NCBI RefSeq assembly: GCF_008831285.2
Contig: NC_045139.1
Location: 17,962,354-18,026,353 of the forward strand
Source: Nymphaea colorata
Taxonomy: Eukaryota; Streptophyta; Magnoliopsida; Nymphaeales; Nymphaeaceae
Length of the DNA: 64,000 nucleotides
Direction: 5' to 3'
Part shown: piece by piece, positions 22,261-36,657 of the stretch
Layout of the letters: each line of letters opens with the position of its first letter
Numbering within the stretch: the first letter of the stretch is position 1
The notes under the pieces: model-generated
What the model was told of the DNA's origin: nothing
The model's database searches: none
What the model saw: only the letters and a program-made list of their open reading frames with translations
Position numbers and translations under genes: made by a program

Positions 22261-25200
22261 ATTTAGAATTTTTTATTTTTCAATTTTTAGCATATTTTTT
22301 TTGTCTTACTTTTGGCGAACTCCTTTCCCATGATTACTGATTATTATTATTATTGTTGCTTTAATTTATGTTTTTGCTCATTGAAAGACCTTTTTCGGTC
22401 ATTCTTTTCCCAAAATTACGGTTTCTTCTCACCTATTACTGATCCATGTAAAGCAGCGACTTCCTTCCCATCTCTCGGATTTAAGACGCTTTGATCAACC
22501 TAATTATTTATGTCTTATACTTCGATGTAGTGTTTGATAGTTTTAGATCCAGATTTGATGCTGTCCTCAATTTAAACAAGGACGTTAAATCAGCATTGCA
22601 TGTACCAACTTTAGATCCACAGACTTGAGATTGTAGTGATGTCAAATCAGATGGATAGTGAAACAAACAGACCCGACGGAAAGGTTTTTGCTTGTGTCAG
22701 GCCTCCATGACCCAATATTCCGATCAACTTGGTTCAGGATCTCGTCGAATATTCACTGTGCTCATATAGTCGATCTCACAGTTGGGTCTAAGAATCCTGG
22801 ATCGAAATAATAACAAAAAAGTCGTGCACTTAATAGTATGGATGTTCAATGCATCGGATTTGAAGTGCATGTGTTCATTATCATATTAGCATTCGAGCAT
22901 GAATGAACAAAACCCTCCATCTCACCAATCCACCACCGTTAATCTCATCACAACCATTTTGATGTACGGTCATGTCATACGCAGTATACTCTATCGGGGG
23001 CAAGATTGTCTTTTTCAATGTGTTTCAAAAAAATAAAAATATTTCCGGCCTATGGAACTTTTCGACTGAAGGCCGGCCATCCCTCCGATGCAGTCGCTGT
23101 GTGAATTATTGGATCTGGTGAGCCGTGAGATCCAAAAAAGTCAATTTGGTTTCAGTTTCGGGCCCAGCCTATTTGAGTCTCTGGTCAGTATAAAGGCGGC
23201 CTCGCCCATGCTAAACCAGAAGAGTAGCTCGAGCTAGGCAGGCTAGCTAGGCTCTCTCTAGCTTAATTCACGAGTTTGGTTTAATTTGGCTGTAGTTAAT
23301 TGAATAAGTAGCATCTTTCTTTTCATTCCCTGTTGCCAACGCAACCCAGGATCCCGGAAAAATAGAAGCGCTCTTTCCCTAATGATGGTCCGTTCGTTCA
23401 CTAAGAAACATTATTGTTATTAAAGTTTTTTGTTTTTTATTTTTTAAATTGAGTTTTTAATGACTTGCATCAAAGTAGTACGCTATATATATATATGAAA
23501 GTAGTCACGGTATTCTAAAACTTAAAAAACGTATCCCCGTATGGATTTATATGGACGCTTCGACCCTTAGGGTTATCGAAAATCTTAGACATTATGAATC
23601 ATTTAATTTTTCTCATTTTTATTATATTTTTCTTTTGATGAAATAGCCTCACAATGTTGAGCAAGCATTCTAGGTTCTGATAATTGAATTCCCTCCTCTT
23701 TCATCGAGCCACACACGCACAAAATGGTGTGCGATATACTCACTTTTATGAACTAAAATTTGGCTTTTACCAAGCACAAGAGCTCTAACACCTTATTAGT
23801 TTTTTTTTTTTTATTATTATTGAGAATTTATTGCTAAAAGAAATAGTTATAATTGTCATAATGCTAGAGTTATATTACAAAAAATGTCAAAAATTTGTAC
23901 ACGTTCAACATATTTTTTGAAAATGAGTTTGATCTGAAAGGGATGACCACACTAGGTAAGCTTCATCTGATCGTGATGCAGTACTCTGTTGAAGCAATCT
24001 AATATTCTAGACCCTTCATCAACATTCACATACGCTAAAGCTGCAAACGATCTTGAATTATATACTATGAAACATGAATTTCACTATTAAAAGAGTTTCA
24101 AGTCTTTTCTGATTAAAATTTTTCTATTAATTTGTTCTACTGCCCAAGAGGATTTCTAGTTTGTAGATTGAACCCACCCCACTCACAAGTTGTCCAGTTC
24201 ACATATCCTCGTGAACAAAAACATGTTGTTGGTGATCTGCCTCCAGTAGGTCTGCGGATCACACTCACGTCTCAATCCATAAACTCTTATTCTGGATCTA
24301 AGTCAAGAGAGTTTGGTGATACAAAGAACAGACCGAACGATCCGGATTATTCGCCGCGAACCTATTTATTGATAAATTAAGTAGCTAGCATTGTTAAAAA
24401 AAATCTGAAAATTTAGGTAAATATATATCATGTTTTCGTGTTTCCAGTCTTCTTTCGTTGGTTTTTATTGAGTTATAGGGCTGAAAAGAGGCCCTATATC
24501 TCGAAGAAACAAGAGGTTCGATGGAAGCTTAAGCTCTTTATTGATCCACTTGAGAAAAGGTTTCACCGCGAAATGCATAAATCATGACTCCAGGAACAAA
24601 TTAAATCAACCATCTTTGCGTCACAACTGCGGTCCTGGTTTGGATAAGAGGGTTGGAATTTCGTTTGGCCTCAACTTTCTCTCCTTGATTCTCCAAAATC
24701 ACTTCAACAATGTGAGCTCCAAAGTAGATCGTAGAGAAGAATGAGGATACGTAAATTAGTGCAAAACTTATTAGAATGCCGAACCAGTATCTTCTAATGT
24801 TGTATAGCTAACCTTACTTGATATAAATATTCGTCTTAATATTTAATCGGCATAAACCAAATCAACTAAAAATTTCTCCAGGATCCAAAACCCTTTCGTA
24901 AGTGGTCCGGACGGGCAATAGTTGGACAATCCGTTCACGGCCAGCTTATAACGAAAATTTCGTTTTCATCGATTTTTTAAGAACAGTTGCTTCTCTTCTT
25001 TTTTTTTTTCTTTTTGACAATTTACTTTCTAATTATTCATTTAAATCTAAGAAAAACTTAAGGAAATGCAACCTCTTCAATATACATCTAAAGCCATAAT
25101 GTATCGTCTAACAATCTTAATAATTTTCGAAATGATCCCCAAACCCAGATCTCCTTGCATGGAGGCCCATGACTCGACCCGGCTCAGCCAATTAAGTATG

Positions 25201-25299
25201 ACTTGGGTTTTAATGGGTTTTAAGTTCTGCTCTGATTTTTATTCAAGGTTTGCCATGTATGTTGGAATTATTTCGATGCAACGAGTTCCATAGAACTTA

Positions 25300-25609
25300 G
25301 GTTGATTTTGATAGCCTCGGATCTCACCATTTGCTGAATAAAACTGAGGTTTCGAATCATAGATTTAAGAACCGTGGACTTCAGATCCGTGAGAATGCTG
25401 AAATCCATGGATCCCAAATTGGGGGAGTTTTTGACTTCAAGTGTGGATTTCAGATCCATGCATGAAGGTAGAGAGGGGAGGAGAGAGAGAAGGCTGAGGG
25501 AGTGCATCAAACAAGAGCTTTTAAAACCTAAGATTTAAAACCACAGATTTGAGACCTGATGTTCTAAAATCCGCCCTGTATCTAAGATCTGAGGCAATCA
25601 AACTCAACC
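25300..25609. mobile_element. PIF/Harbinger-like (Tourist-type) MITE, 310 bp
   Basis: The left end reads GGTTGATTTTGATAGCCTC and the right end is its inverted match, GGCAATCAAACTCAACC, with few mismatches over about 24 bp. Both ends are flanked by the trinucleotide TTA (25297-25299 and 25610-25612), the target duplication typical of PIF/Harbinger. The inside repeats motifs such as GATTTA and AGATC and has no gene. Confidence 0.75.
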
Positions 25610-27839
25610 TTAACAGTGAAGCAATAGCCCTTTAACCTTGCTTATAAGTTATAGATAAGCTTCCATGTTCAACTTCAAAAAATGAACTTAATTGTGAAAG
25701 GATCTATTTTACTCCGATTGCTTCGCCCACGAAGCAGCTGGTTTATGAATTTAACTATCGTTAGTGTTCTTCAGGGATTTCTAACTCCCCTTGCTGGATA
25801 AAAGGTGTGAGTAACTAGTTAATGTCATCCATTGGCATGTCCGTCTTAAACAAAAGAAAAATGGGACTTCTAACTTGTTGAATCTAATAATAGAGATGGA
25901 TCTAATTGTTGTCGCGTCTGTAAAAATTCTTGAGATCAATAAATGAACTTTACATACTTTAAAACTAATCATCTGACACTGTAAATGTTTTGGTTGAATC
26001 TATAACCCATGTATAGGAACCTGATTCCATTTCAAACCCTAGTAGTAGAAATAGTAGTACAGCTACACCCAATATGGTTCCTATTTTTCAACATTCGAAT
26101 TTTATTTCTGTATTAATGTGGTTTTTCTAGCACTATCATAGCTTGTTTGCTTAATTTAGTAGTAGTCAAGAGATGTCTCAACGTCTTGCTTTTCCACTAA
26201 CGAAAAAAAAATCCAATAATATTATAAATGAATTAATTTGCAAATTAGAAGAAGAAAAAATATAAGCGTACTTTATAATACTTATATGTAAATGTGCGTA
26301 TGTTTCCTCTAATATATATGTTCTCATCAAATTGCGTCCTTTTTAGCTACGTAAGTATATAACTTTGTTACCATAAGATTTCCCAGTAAATAATGAACCC
26401 AAGCAACATCAGCTACATCTTATTTTGTCATTATTTAAACTTGAAAAACGTTATACATTGAATGTGTAATGCATGTAAATACCACAATTTGCCACATTTC
26501 GAGGTCATAAAAAACTGTTGGGGCCCCCATATACTATGTTGGGGGGCGCTTATCTCATGATTCAACGTTTCACAGCCCACCTCCCACCATTGTTAGCCAA
26601 TAAGGTTGGGCACTGGGCCGGTCCACCACCTGGTACCTAGGCCCTGAGCTGGAAAAAGGGACCCAGGCCGGCTTGAGTGGGCCCGATAGACTCCATTTGG
26701 ACTTGATAATTGGTTTTCAAAATTTTTTATTAGTTATATATATATTTATAATATTTTATTACATTTAATTATATTTTTATATTATTTTATATTAAAAATA
26801 TATTTTTAAATTTAATCGGGTCAAGCTCGGGTTCAGACTTGAGTTTTCTGAGTTGGGCCAGACCCGAGTCTGGTTTTTGAATGTCGGGCCAGCCCGACCT
26901 AATGCCAGGTTTACTTATTCACCAATTGAGCGAGTGGACTTGGAAATCACCCAAATCGGGTGAGGAATGAGGATGTCTTCTCATTGAGCCACAAGTTAGG
27001 ACCCACGTGAGTCAGCACTAAAATTTAGACGACTTGGCCAAGAATTGGCTGACTTGCCGGATCAGTGATGCGGATCCGAATCTATCTGATTCTAACTGTT
27101 TTAAAGCGTAAAATTCATTTTGATTTTTAAGTTCTCGATCATTTTATTTACTTATTTTTTCTCTGAAAGATTTTATCAGTGACATGAAAAGAATACTAGT
27201 CCAACCATTTGCAAATATGTTTTCACCATCGATTACTAAATGTAAAGAGGCCCATATAAAGAGATATATAAATACAAGCTAAGTCAGTGTTCTTAGATTC
27301 AAGACTTCTTCAACTATTTAATAGTTAAAGCTAATTGACAAACCATAACCAAGATCTTGTTGCTTTACGCTCGATGGAGTACGCTAGTAAAAATACATTA
27401 TAAAGCTTTACGACCTTACATGACAAAGTTGCGGAGTTAACGCATTGACCCACTAACCTGGTCATCTATCAATCCGAGTCTAATTTCGAGTTCCGTGGAA
27501 TGGTGGATATGAAACAAAACACTCCACTCTTTTTTTAAAAAACTCGTTCCAATAAGTGGCAGTGTAACCACATTATTGTAGCTGGTGTGGGCAGTTTTAA
27601 AAGTTTTTAACTTTTAAATAAAAATATTACATATTTATTCTTATATATATATATTATAAGTGCTCTATTAAATTCCATCCAATTTTCTTGGTTGAATACA
27701 ATAGCATGCTAAAATTGAACCCTTCCACACACAGTAATCTTCTGTGTGGTGTTCACGTGCGACGTAATTTCATGCGGCCTCCTTGCGTTATACGTCGCAA
27801 TTTTTAGGGACTGCTATCTACCGCCTGTCCTTTTCATTG

Positions 27840-28560
27840 TCTCGGTCCCGATTTCCCCATTTCAAACATGAAACGGATAGAACGTCTGCGACTTCAATCT
27901 CAGTCTAAAGTTTTGCCTTGGAGGAAACTCCAATCCGTCGTGCTCCCAAGACCGGAGCAGGATTCGGGGAAGCTTCGCATGGAAGTGGGCAGCTACATCA
28001 GTCTATCTTCACGGCATACATCTTACACCAACCTCAAGAAAATCTTCGATTCAATCTTTGAGCTGATCATGACCGAGGCGGTCTAACCGAAGGCAAATCA
28101 TCACTAGAATTGTAAAGGAGGCAGAACTCAATCTTAGTTTGGCTGCGCTACCCTTTTAAGGAATTCCGCGCACCGGGGCTTCCGGGAAGCTTCGCTACTT
28201 CCCGAGTGTGGGGAAGAAGTGGTGCCGCAGAAATCAAAGTCCCCTTCATCTTTTCTTTGTTGATCAGTCTTTTGATTCTTGTGGCGCGGCAGCAATCTTT
28301 TGCTGGTCTAACGGGGGGCACTGCGGCGTGCACTAGATGATTTGGGAATTAGCTAGACGGGGGCCTACCACAACTTTCCGTTTGGCTGATTTCCCGGCCA
28401 AACACGCCGGCGCCCGGTTGAAACCGTGAGCCTTTTCCGTGGAGAAGAAATCTTCACTTGGAGTAGAATCACTGATCGTGATGCTTCTTGTCCGGACTCA
28501 TGGCCGATGGCCCTACGAGATGGGACTGTCTAATCCTCGTGGTTTTGGCCTGTGGAAAAA
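27840..28560. other. GC-richer island, origin unknown
   Basis: The base composition is less A/T-rich than the surroundings. Short frames occur on both strands (27868-28086 plus, 28148-28333 minus) with no domain recognised. It could be a decayed gene or retroelement fragment, but nothing in it is diagnostic. Confidence 0.3.
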
Positions 28561-30562
28561 GAATCTACCCAAGTGGAGAACAAGAACAAATCACGTTTAA
28601 CCTCAAAATAATTGTATCTCTTAATTGGGTTGTTGTAAAAATCAGTAGAATACATAAATTCAATCATATTCATTTTTTAAATCAGTGAAAAATACATAAA
28701 AATAAATTAAAAACAAGCAAAACTTTGGAACACTAAAATGCAAAACAAATAAACAGTGTATTAGGCGACGAAACGAACAGAGTTGCCATTAATTTTGATT
28801 AGTTGCAGCACAGATCGAGAGAACTTTGTATTACAAATACCATCGCAGTTAATCATATTTCAAGTGTTTCTAGCACATAGTAGCCCTAGGTTTAAGTTTT
28901 GTACCATGGTAGGGATCCACTTTCTAAATCAAAGTGTGAATGGACCAAATTAATTAAACAAAAATTTTTGAAGCTGGAATTGACAAGGAAAACCAAGTTT
29001 CTAACATGGGTCTAAAACAACAGCTAATTGGTCAAGTAAGGGCAGCACTCAAGACTCATCAGTATTCCCATTGTCTTAAAAGAAGTACCCAAAAGAATTC
29101 AATGCTCGCTGATGCATTTAGCTGTTTTCTCTTGACTTCCATATTTATCAAAAGTGTGGTCGCAAAGCAAGCCATTTTTTTGTCACATGCAGGTGCAATG
29201 AGATGACAAGTGAACTTGGTTGAATTTCTACTTTGTACAGCCAAAAGGAAATTAGATCACTAGGGCAAACCACCAGAACGGGGCCCTCTCTCTCTTTAAT
29301 ATATGTGCCTGATTTCCTTTGCGTATTACATTCGTTCTAACGTTTTTAACTTCAAAAGAATGTGACTTGCAACAGTATGTATTCCACCAACCAATTTTTT
29401 GCATTCTTGCCATCTTTTTCATCAGAAACAAGCTTGCTCTTTGCTCGGCTTACACTTGAGTTATCTTGAGGCATAAAATTTTATAGTGATTAGATCATTA
29501 ATTAAACAGATCAATGTTGCTATTATCATTAAATTAAACAGCATCATCAGCCTCATGGGGATCACGTTTCTTATTTCTTTTCGTTTGCTATACAGTTCCG
29601 CGACAGATTTTAACCAATACCTAATTGCTGTACTATGCCATTAATGTTCAATATCCGATTATGTTCGATGTGCCGTATATCAATAATTTAATATCGATGA
29701 ATCATGTGCATTTGGTATGATTGTTATGTCTTCGTGCATTTTGTTCATATATATTTAATCATTCAATACCTGTGCATTAGCAACCAAGTACGGTGAATAA
29801 TTGCTAACAGATGCTTCTTAAAAGTGCATAAAGCCCTCAAATAGAAATGTTTGTCACATATGGGTCGCGCTTTAATATATCAATCAACCATGTGCATTTG
29901 GCATTCTGACGTATAATTGTCATGGCATCGTACAGTTTCTTCACATTGATTTTGTCATCCATTTGTGCGGTAGATAGCAACCAAGTGCGGTGAACATTTC
30001 AAAATCAATAAATATTAATTCTCCAGAGAGAGCAAAACCTTTCCTTCCCTCAATTAATAACAAACTTTTAACACACACAGACATGTGTGCGCGATATATT
30101 CGATTTGTGTAGTAATTACAGTACGTTAATAAAATAAATGTATAGTTCAGTTTATTTCATTTAATTATGTTTTTCAATTTTAAAATGACCATAAAGATAA
30201 GTAGGTTCCTAACTATTATTTTCATGAAATAATTATGTATATATATATGTGTGGCATGTGGCTTTTCTTTCGTTAAGTAAGATTAACCTAAAAAATATGA
30301 AATTTATTTTTGTAAATGGAATATTTAAGAACTTTCTAAATGAGAATTAATAAATCATTAACACAATAAAGTATATATACCTTGGCTCCGTATGGAAAAT
30401 ACTGTTATGTGAACAAGTTAGAGTGCTAATAAATGATGAAGATATTAAAATTTTGAAACCAAGGATGCCATTGCATGCAAAAATTTAAACTAATAAAATA
30501 TTTATATCCTCTTGGTACATCTAAATTTGAGTCCGGGCAGAAAAGGCGAGAACTGTCAATGA

Positions 30563-30563
<1 letters not shown>

Positions 30564-30599
<36 letters not shown>
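30564..30599. repeat. (TA)n microsatellite
   Basis: This is a pure TA run of about 36 bp in intergenic DNA. Confidence 0.95.
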
Positions 30600-30603
<4 letters not shown>

Positions 30604-33600
30604 TTTCTTTATTAAGAAAATTAACAAATAAATATGTAATTATGTTAGGCATGAGACCTAGCTTGCGGGCATATATTGAGCACTAAAATATAAGTGGCCA
30701 AATTCTAATATTGTTATACATGAAGTAATTAGACGTTGTGAAGACTCGTATAATGGCTACTTCATCTATACAATCTTACTGTTGATTAAATCCCAAAGAA
30801 GGACAACTCTGGAGCAAAATTCAACTCTGTTGTATTTTTTTAGAAAATGACAGGGGACCCCTTATGCGCAAGCATTTCTAATGTTAAAAAGGTGTCAATT
30901 CACGAACATTGGATATGCTTGCCTTTTTCCTGCCAATGCGACGAATTACGATGTGGATATAAAGTAAACTATGCTTCTTTATTCTTTGGAAGCTTGATCA
31001 GTCGTTTGGTGTTAGGTTTAATTATTAGCAAAACCATTACAATTTTGCCAAATTAATTTCCTTCTTTTGAATTCCAAAGAATTTTGATTTTGCCGAAATA
31101 ATTTCTCAATGAATTGTTTCTTGCAATAGTACTTCTAATAAGAAAACATTTACAACTGGTTTTATCAAACTATTTTCTTTCTTTTAGTGCTTAGTTCATT
31201 AGCGCTTCATTTAAGAATTGCATTAAAGAGAAAGTTACGAATTTAATTTCTAAATAACAAAACCAGGTTGGGTGAGCATGAGAATTATTTGGTTGTGCCA
31301 CCTAACAAGAGGACTGGAGGCCCCAATCAATCCCCATTTAGGGATCGCATGACAGAAGGGGACACTCTATGTGTATCCTACAAATCTATCACAAATATAT
31401 TCACGAAATACCAAAAATTAATGTCAATTTTTGGAGCAGATTGATGGGACACCATGTAATGGACTTATTACCAAATGACTCCTAAGTACTAGAACCAGTT
31501 AGCAAAATTGATTTACGAGTAAGTCATAAGAAATGTTGTTGCTCCACATGCATGCATGCATGTGAAATTCTCAAAAGGACATGAGCCATTTGTAGCCTTT
31601 ATCGTGAAACAAATAAATAAATCTAATGTCCTCCATGCCTCTCTCTTAATTAGTCCTGTAATGAAGAAGTCACCATGATGCGGAGAAGGGCAGCGAACTC
31701 TTGAAATAGCTGAAGGTAGAAAGCAGAAGAGACAAGTAATTTAGCTCCCATACGAGCTATAGAGCATTTCACCAAAAAAAAGCTTTTGTGCCATTCACAT
31801 TGGATCGATATAAAACGAAACGGCGATCTGTTCAAGTATTAAAGAAACATTTGATTCCTTCCTGCATAGCCATGTAAACGGGTCCGGATTTGTGTCACAT
31901 TCCAAATTGGGCTAAATTCTGACCCTCTTCAAAAAAATTGAATTTGGATCCAAATAGCATAAGGTCTGTCATTTAAATTGCAAACGGCCGGTCAGATTTT
32001 CATCAGATTTAGTTGGATATCGAACTCTGATTCAATCATAGAACTACATTCCAAATCTAAATCCAGTTTGTAATTAAAGGCTAAACGATTTTAAAATCAG
32101 TTCGACAATTACTGAACAGATCCTATTATTCCTGCATCATTTTCACATACTTTAGAAACCGGAGCCCCATTGGCAGGTCCAGCCCTCTTGTGATCACCCA
32201 CAAACATCTTTTAACCCTCAATAGTTTTCTCACTGTTTTCAATCATCATGAAGTGTTGAGGTTGGGTTATGATACACCTTTTAGTGGATAAAATGCTGGT
32301 CACATCATATGCCAAGCATTTAATCAATTCAGGGAGCCAATATTTTTTTTATGGACCAGCGTTCGAATATGACAATTTTTTAGCAAGATCTTTGAAGTCA
32401 CCGAGAAAATCCAGTACCATTAACACAATCTTGGAGCATGAGCGAGCTCTATAAATATATGGGCGGTCTAGGTCTAACCTTTCTCTATGTCTATATCCGT
32501 TCCTTTTTGTTTTAGATTCCCAACCTTTGTTCATTTCCCGGAAACTTCCTCACCTGACAAATATTAAGTGGAGACAGAAGAGAGAGACTTCCGGCATGAA
32601 AGACCAAGTTTTCAATTCCCAAGTTGCAAAATGCTCCAAAAACCTATTTAACGCTTTGACTTATGCACCATGGGTTAGGTGAGACTGAAAAATGTTCATG
32701 CTGGCTCAGTGACTGGTGTGTGAGTAGGAAGAAGAATGTGGAATTTGGGCCTTCTCCTCAAAGTTTGCACTCGTTTGATGAAGATAAGATGTAGTCAGTA
32801 GGTCTTCATGAGAACTTGTTCAATGAGTCAAAACATGAGTTGGAATTGAAGAGTGAGTATGACTGAACTCCCCTTGGAATTCCAGTCAACCAGAATGCTG
32901 CTCCCTCCCTTGGTAGATCGCCCCAGAAACTTTTGTTTTTCTCCCTTCTTTCACAACAACACTTGTCGCCCATGGGGGCCGTCTGCGTGGCGAAAGACAT
33001 AAATGGAAAAGTCGTGGAATGACAAACTTTACTAAGAACTAAACTGCTTGAGCAGGTGGATCCGTTTCAATCTTCTCTGAAATTTGGAAAATGCAGATTA
33101 AAAGTAACATGGGACTGAAGTTTCTTGAACGGAACACGCTCCAAGAGTTAGAGGGCCTACGAATTAAGTAATTTATAAATTAGATACAACCTGCTGGCTG
33201 TCCCATGATTGTAGGAATTTTAAACTAAACGATTGATTGAGCCTTTGCGACTCTGCTCTATTGTTTTGTCTGAGTTTCAACATTTCACCGACCTTATCTT
33301 CTTGCTTTTGCATGATTAAAACTATCTTTTTCCATTTATTACAAGAGAGCGGGGCTCATGCCTGCTAGCTTTTTTTTTTTCTTTTTTTTTTTGAGCCCTA
33401 CTCTTCAGCTCTTTTTATAACTTTAATTAGTTTAAGTGCGAAGCTGGTATATGCACACTCGTAGTGTCACAATGTGTAATGACCAAAATATGAAAAAGAT
33501 TTGAAGAAGACAGAAAAGGAGATTTAAAAAAAGTAAAGAGATGAGAAAGTAGACTTCATTATCAAAAATTTGTAAAATACCTCGACCCACGACCCTCTCT

Positions 33601-36497
33601 CTTCTTTAAAGGAGTTTACATTTGTTGCGGGTTGTGCACGCAACCCAATCGTAAAAGTGGCCGTCGAATATCTCACTGCTCCTGTGAAGCACAGGAAACA
33701 CACTATTTTGAACTTTGTGAGAAGAAGCTCAAGTTTTGATGAGACAACAAAAAGTATGGGCTTGAATTTCGATTTCTTTCGTTTAACTGCTTATTTTCTT
33801 TGTAATCTAGGATGTCAAACGAAAAGAATCGAAAGTCTGTTTTTCCATCAAATTGTTCCATGACTTATTCAAAAGTTACATAATTGAGCATTAAATAAGG
33901 ACCTTTTATAGAGCATTCTTCAAGTTAAAGATTATAAAAGGAAGACTGTCATTAGGTTTTCAGAATTTCTTGTTCTAAGAAATTGACATGTAATAAGATC
34001 GAACAACGAAACTGATACCAATAAAAAGGCAAAATGGTGGCCAACAGTGCACGTCGCTTTGCAAAGGCCTGAGTTGAACTTGCAGCAAAAGGTCAGTTTA
34101 TTGTTCTTTGCTTTGGACAAACATAATATCGAAGAATCTGTTAGTTAATAAATCACTTTCATCAAGAATCGTATAAAGGTTTAGGTTTTACTAATATGTT
34201 CCACTCATCACAGGAAGATTGCAGAATATTTTTGGGACGCGTTGAGAAGCAAACAACATGTGTAATATTCCTGCAATGTTCAATTTAGATACACAAGGAA
34301 ATGGGATAATGATGGGCAGTCTCCCTTTTGAGAACTTTAAAACTCATCTTTCTTTAAAATATTGTTTTTGCATGTTTTGTCTCATTACTCTCTAGCAGGA
34401 AGAAACTTAGCCGATGCAATTGCGGGTTGATCTTGACGCGCAGTCATGCTCGTCGCAGCCACGTCTCCTACTGACTTTGCTCTAAAAATCAAAAGTTTGG
34501 CATGAGAGGGAGTAGGGAATTTGATTCAACAGATAACTAAATTCATAACTCAGAAGTTGGAGTACGGTTAATTGCTCGATCGAGTCATTCTCTCCTGTGG
34601 GCAGAACACGTGGGAGCCTGAGCACACACAGCATGCTCACCTTTCTTACCCTAAATGCTCAAATTTTGTGTATTAATATTTCATTAGCTTATGGGGTAGG
34701 AGCAGAGTTAGGAATTTTTTGGCTGTTTCAAAATTTTAACCACAGTCAAACTATAGAACAAGAGTACTTTTGTATGTTTTGTTTTAAAGAAAAGGAGCCA
34801 ACTTGTCCCCAAATGGGTTAGCGTAATGGTCAGGACAAGAGATGGTAGGTGGTCAATTTTCATTTTAAAACTCCAGAACATCAACTATGCTGCAAAAGGA
34901 GATACACTGACATACAAGTTAAAGTATGGCGAGGTGGGCACTCTGGTGCATTCAAAGTAGCCAATGCACCAAAGTAACAAACAATTAGATAAAAATTTCG
35001 GCTCTCATATGGATGGTAGGATGATGTATTCCTGATAATCGGTTACAGGTCCAATCCATTTACATCCCTCCGGCCTCTACCGATAGCCTCATTTGTCTTG
35101 TAACGAGTGCTTATAAACATGGTTTCAATGAATGGCATGTGGTTTCTCCTGATTGGCATCAACCAATATCTTAGTAAATGCAAACATTGAATTAGTTGGT
35201 CATGTAATCACATCAGGGTGCCCTGTTCTTGATTCTTACTTAGTTGGTCAAGGCTCCGGTTCCTTTGGCGTTCCCGCTTTCTCCCTTCTACAGTGCAGAT
35301 AGAATTGAATGAAAGTAATGGAGTCATATATGGTCGTGTTTGAGACCCAGCCAACAATTGAAAATTGTTGCCTTGTTGACTCCTTCAAGTGGTCCATTGG
35401 TCTGTCAATGGTAGGCCTCGTCCCGCATCTCTCTTAAAAGCTCCATGACATACACGGAAAAGCCTCATCTTAAATCGGGCAGATATCTTATCGGAGTTGA
35501 TAGACTCGAGGGAGAGATGATGTTCTTCTCCACGTAAACCCGATCGAGGGACGCAGAGACCAACTTAAACTCCTCGCCAGCAAACATTGAATTAGTTAGT
35601 TCCATGTGATTAAATAACACCATGAGATGTGAGATCACGTTGAAGTGCCAAATTGGACTAGCTGGTTGAGGTTCTTTTTCCAGACGGCACGTCCCACTTT
35701 TGAGGTTGGGACTGACTGTGCTTTGGGCTTTGACCGACTGATACCGTCGTGTTTGAATTTTCACACACTCAACAGCGTTGCGGACCTGCGGTCCTGCTTT
35801 TTAAAGATGGAAAAACTGTGTCCCGGATGACCATCTTGGTGGCAGCTCTTCAGGTCTACGTGTTGCTTACGAATCACTAGCTTAGCTTACCTGAACATAT
35901 AAAATAAATATGCAGAAGAAGCACAAGGGAGAACAACAATATCAGGACTGCGATCAAACAAGGATGGGAACACCTTTTGGAATACATGCGGTCGGATGCT
36001 CTCATAAATTTTTTGCTATGGGGCACTGCTATAGAAATTATCATTTTTAAAAAGGCACAACATATATAAATAAAAGTAAGTAATTATAAAAAATCTATGT
36101 AAAAATATGTAAAGTTAAATAAAAATGTTTGTCGTTGTCCATGCCTGCCTATATGTAGCTCTGCTACTGGATGCGGTAGTGGGAATCGACCGAATGTTTG
36201 CAATTCCTCATTAGTGCCACGCACGGCATGTACATGTGTCCACCAGAACGTATCAAAATTAGTAGTTTCGTTTGTTTTTTACGCTTTCCAACTTTGCTTT
36301 TGAGTTATAGAAATATCTTTGAGTGAGCAAGAGCAAGAGGGTTATCCTACAGTCCATTTCCTCTTGTCTTCAGGGCCCAAAACTATGTTAGTAAGATTTT
36401 TTGTGTCTTAACTTGTGCATAGAGGCCCACCTCCTTCTTTTGGCGTAGGAGCATAACTTTACGTCGTGCATCAAACTGAGTCTATCCGTTTGAGATA

Positions 36498-36657
36498 TGT
36501 TCTTAGAGACATTTGATAACAATGTTAGTGTTTTGTGAATTTGTTAAAAAAATTGGAGTAAATTTATTATATAAGACTTGAGAAATTTTATGGAACAGAC
36601 CTAATTTTTGAAACAGATTAGTTTAATATTCATGTTATCAAATGCTCATAAGAAACA
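36498..36657. mobile_element. short inverted-repeat element, MITE-like, about 160 bp
   Basis: The left arm TGTTCTTAGAGACATTTGAT pairs with the right arm ATCAAATGCTCATAAGAAACA with a few mismatches and one-base gaps; the core ATTTGATAACA / TGTTATCAAAT is perfect. I could not find a convincing target-site duplication, so the superfamily is open. Confidence 0.45.

Noticed and set aside
21568..22340. Plus-strand frames across the trihelix first exon
   Set aside because: They are antisense to a GC-rich exon and a GA-rich leader; composition is low-complexity.
34380..34490. Exon-like minus-strand piece ending in a stop, with a T-rich acceptor-like tract before it
   Set aside because: About 30 codons with no family similarity and no partner exon that I could find.
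34811..34880. tRNA-like A box (TTAGCGTAATGG) suggesting a SINE
   Set aside because: No B box at the right distance and no A-tail; too weak to call.
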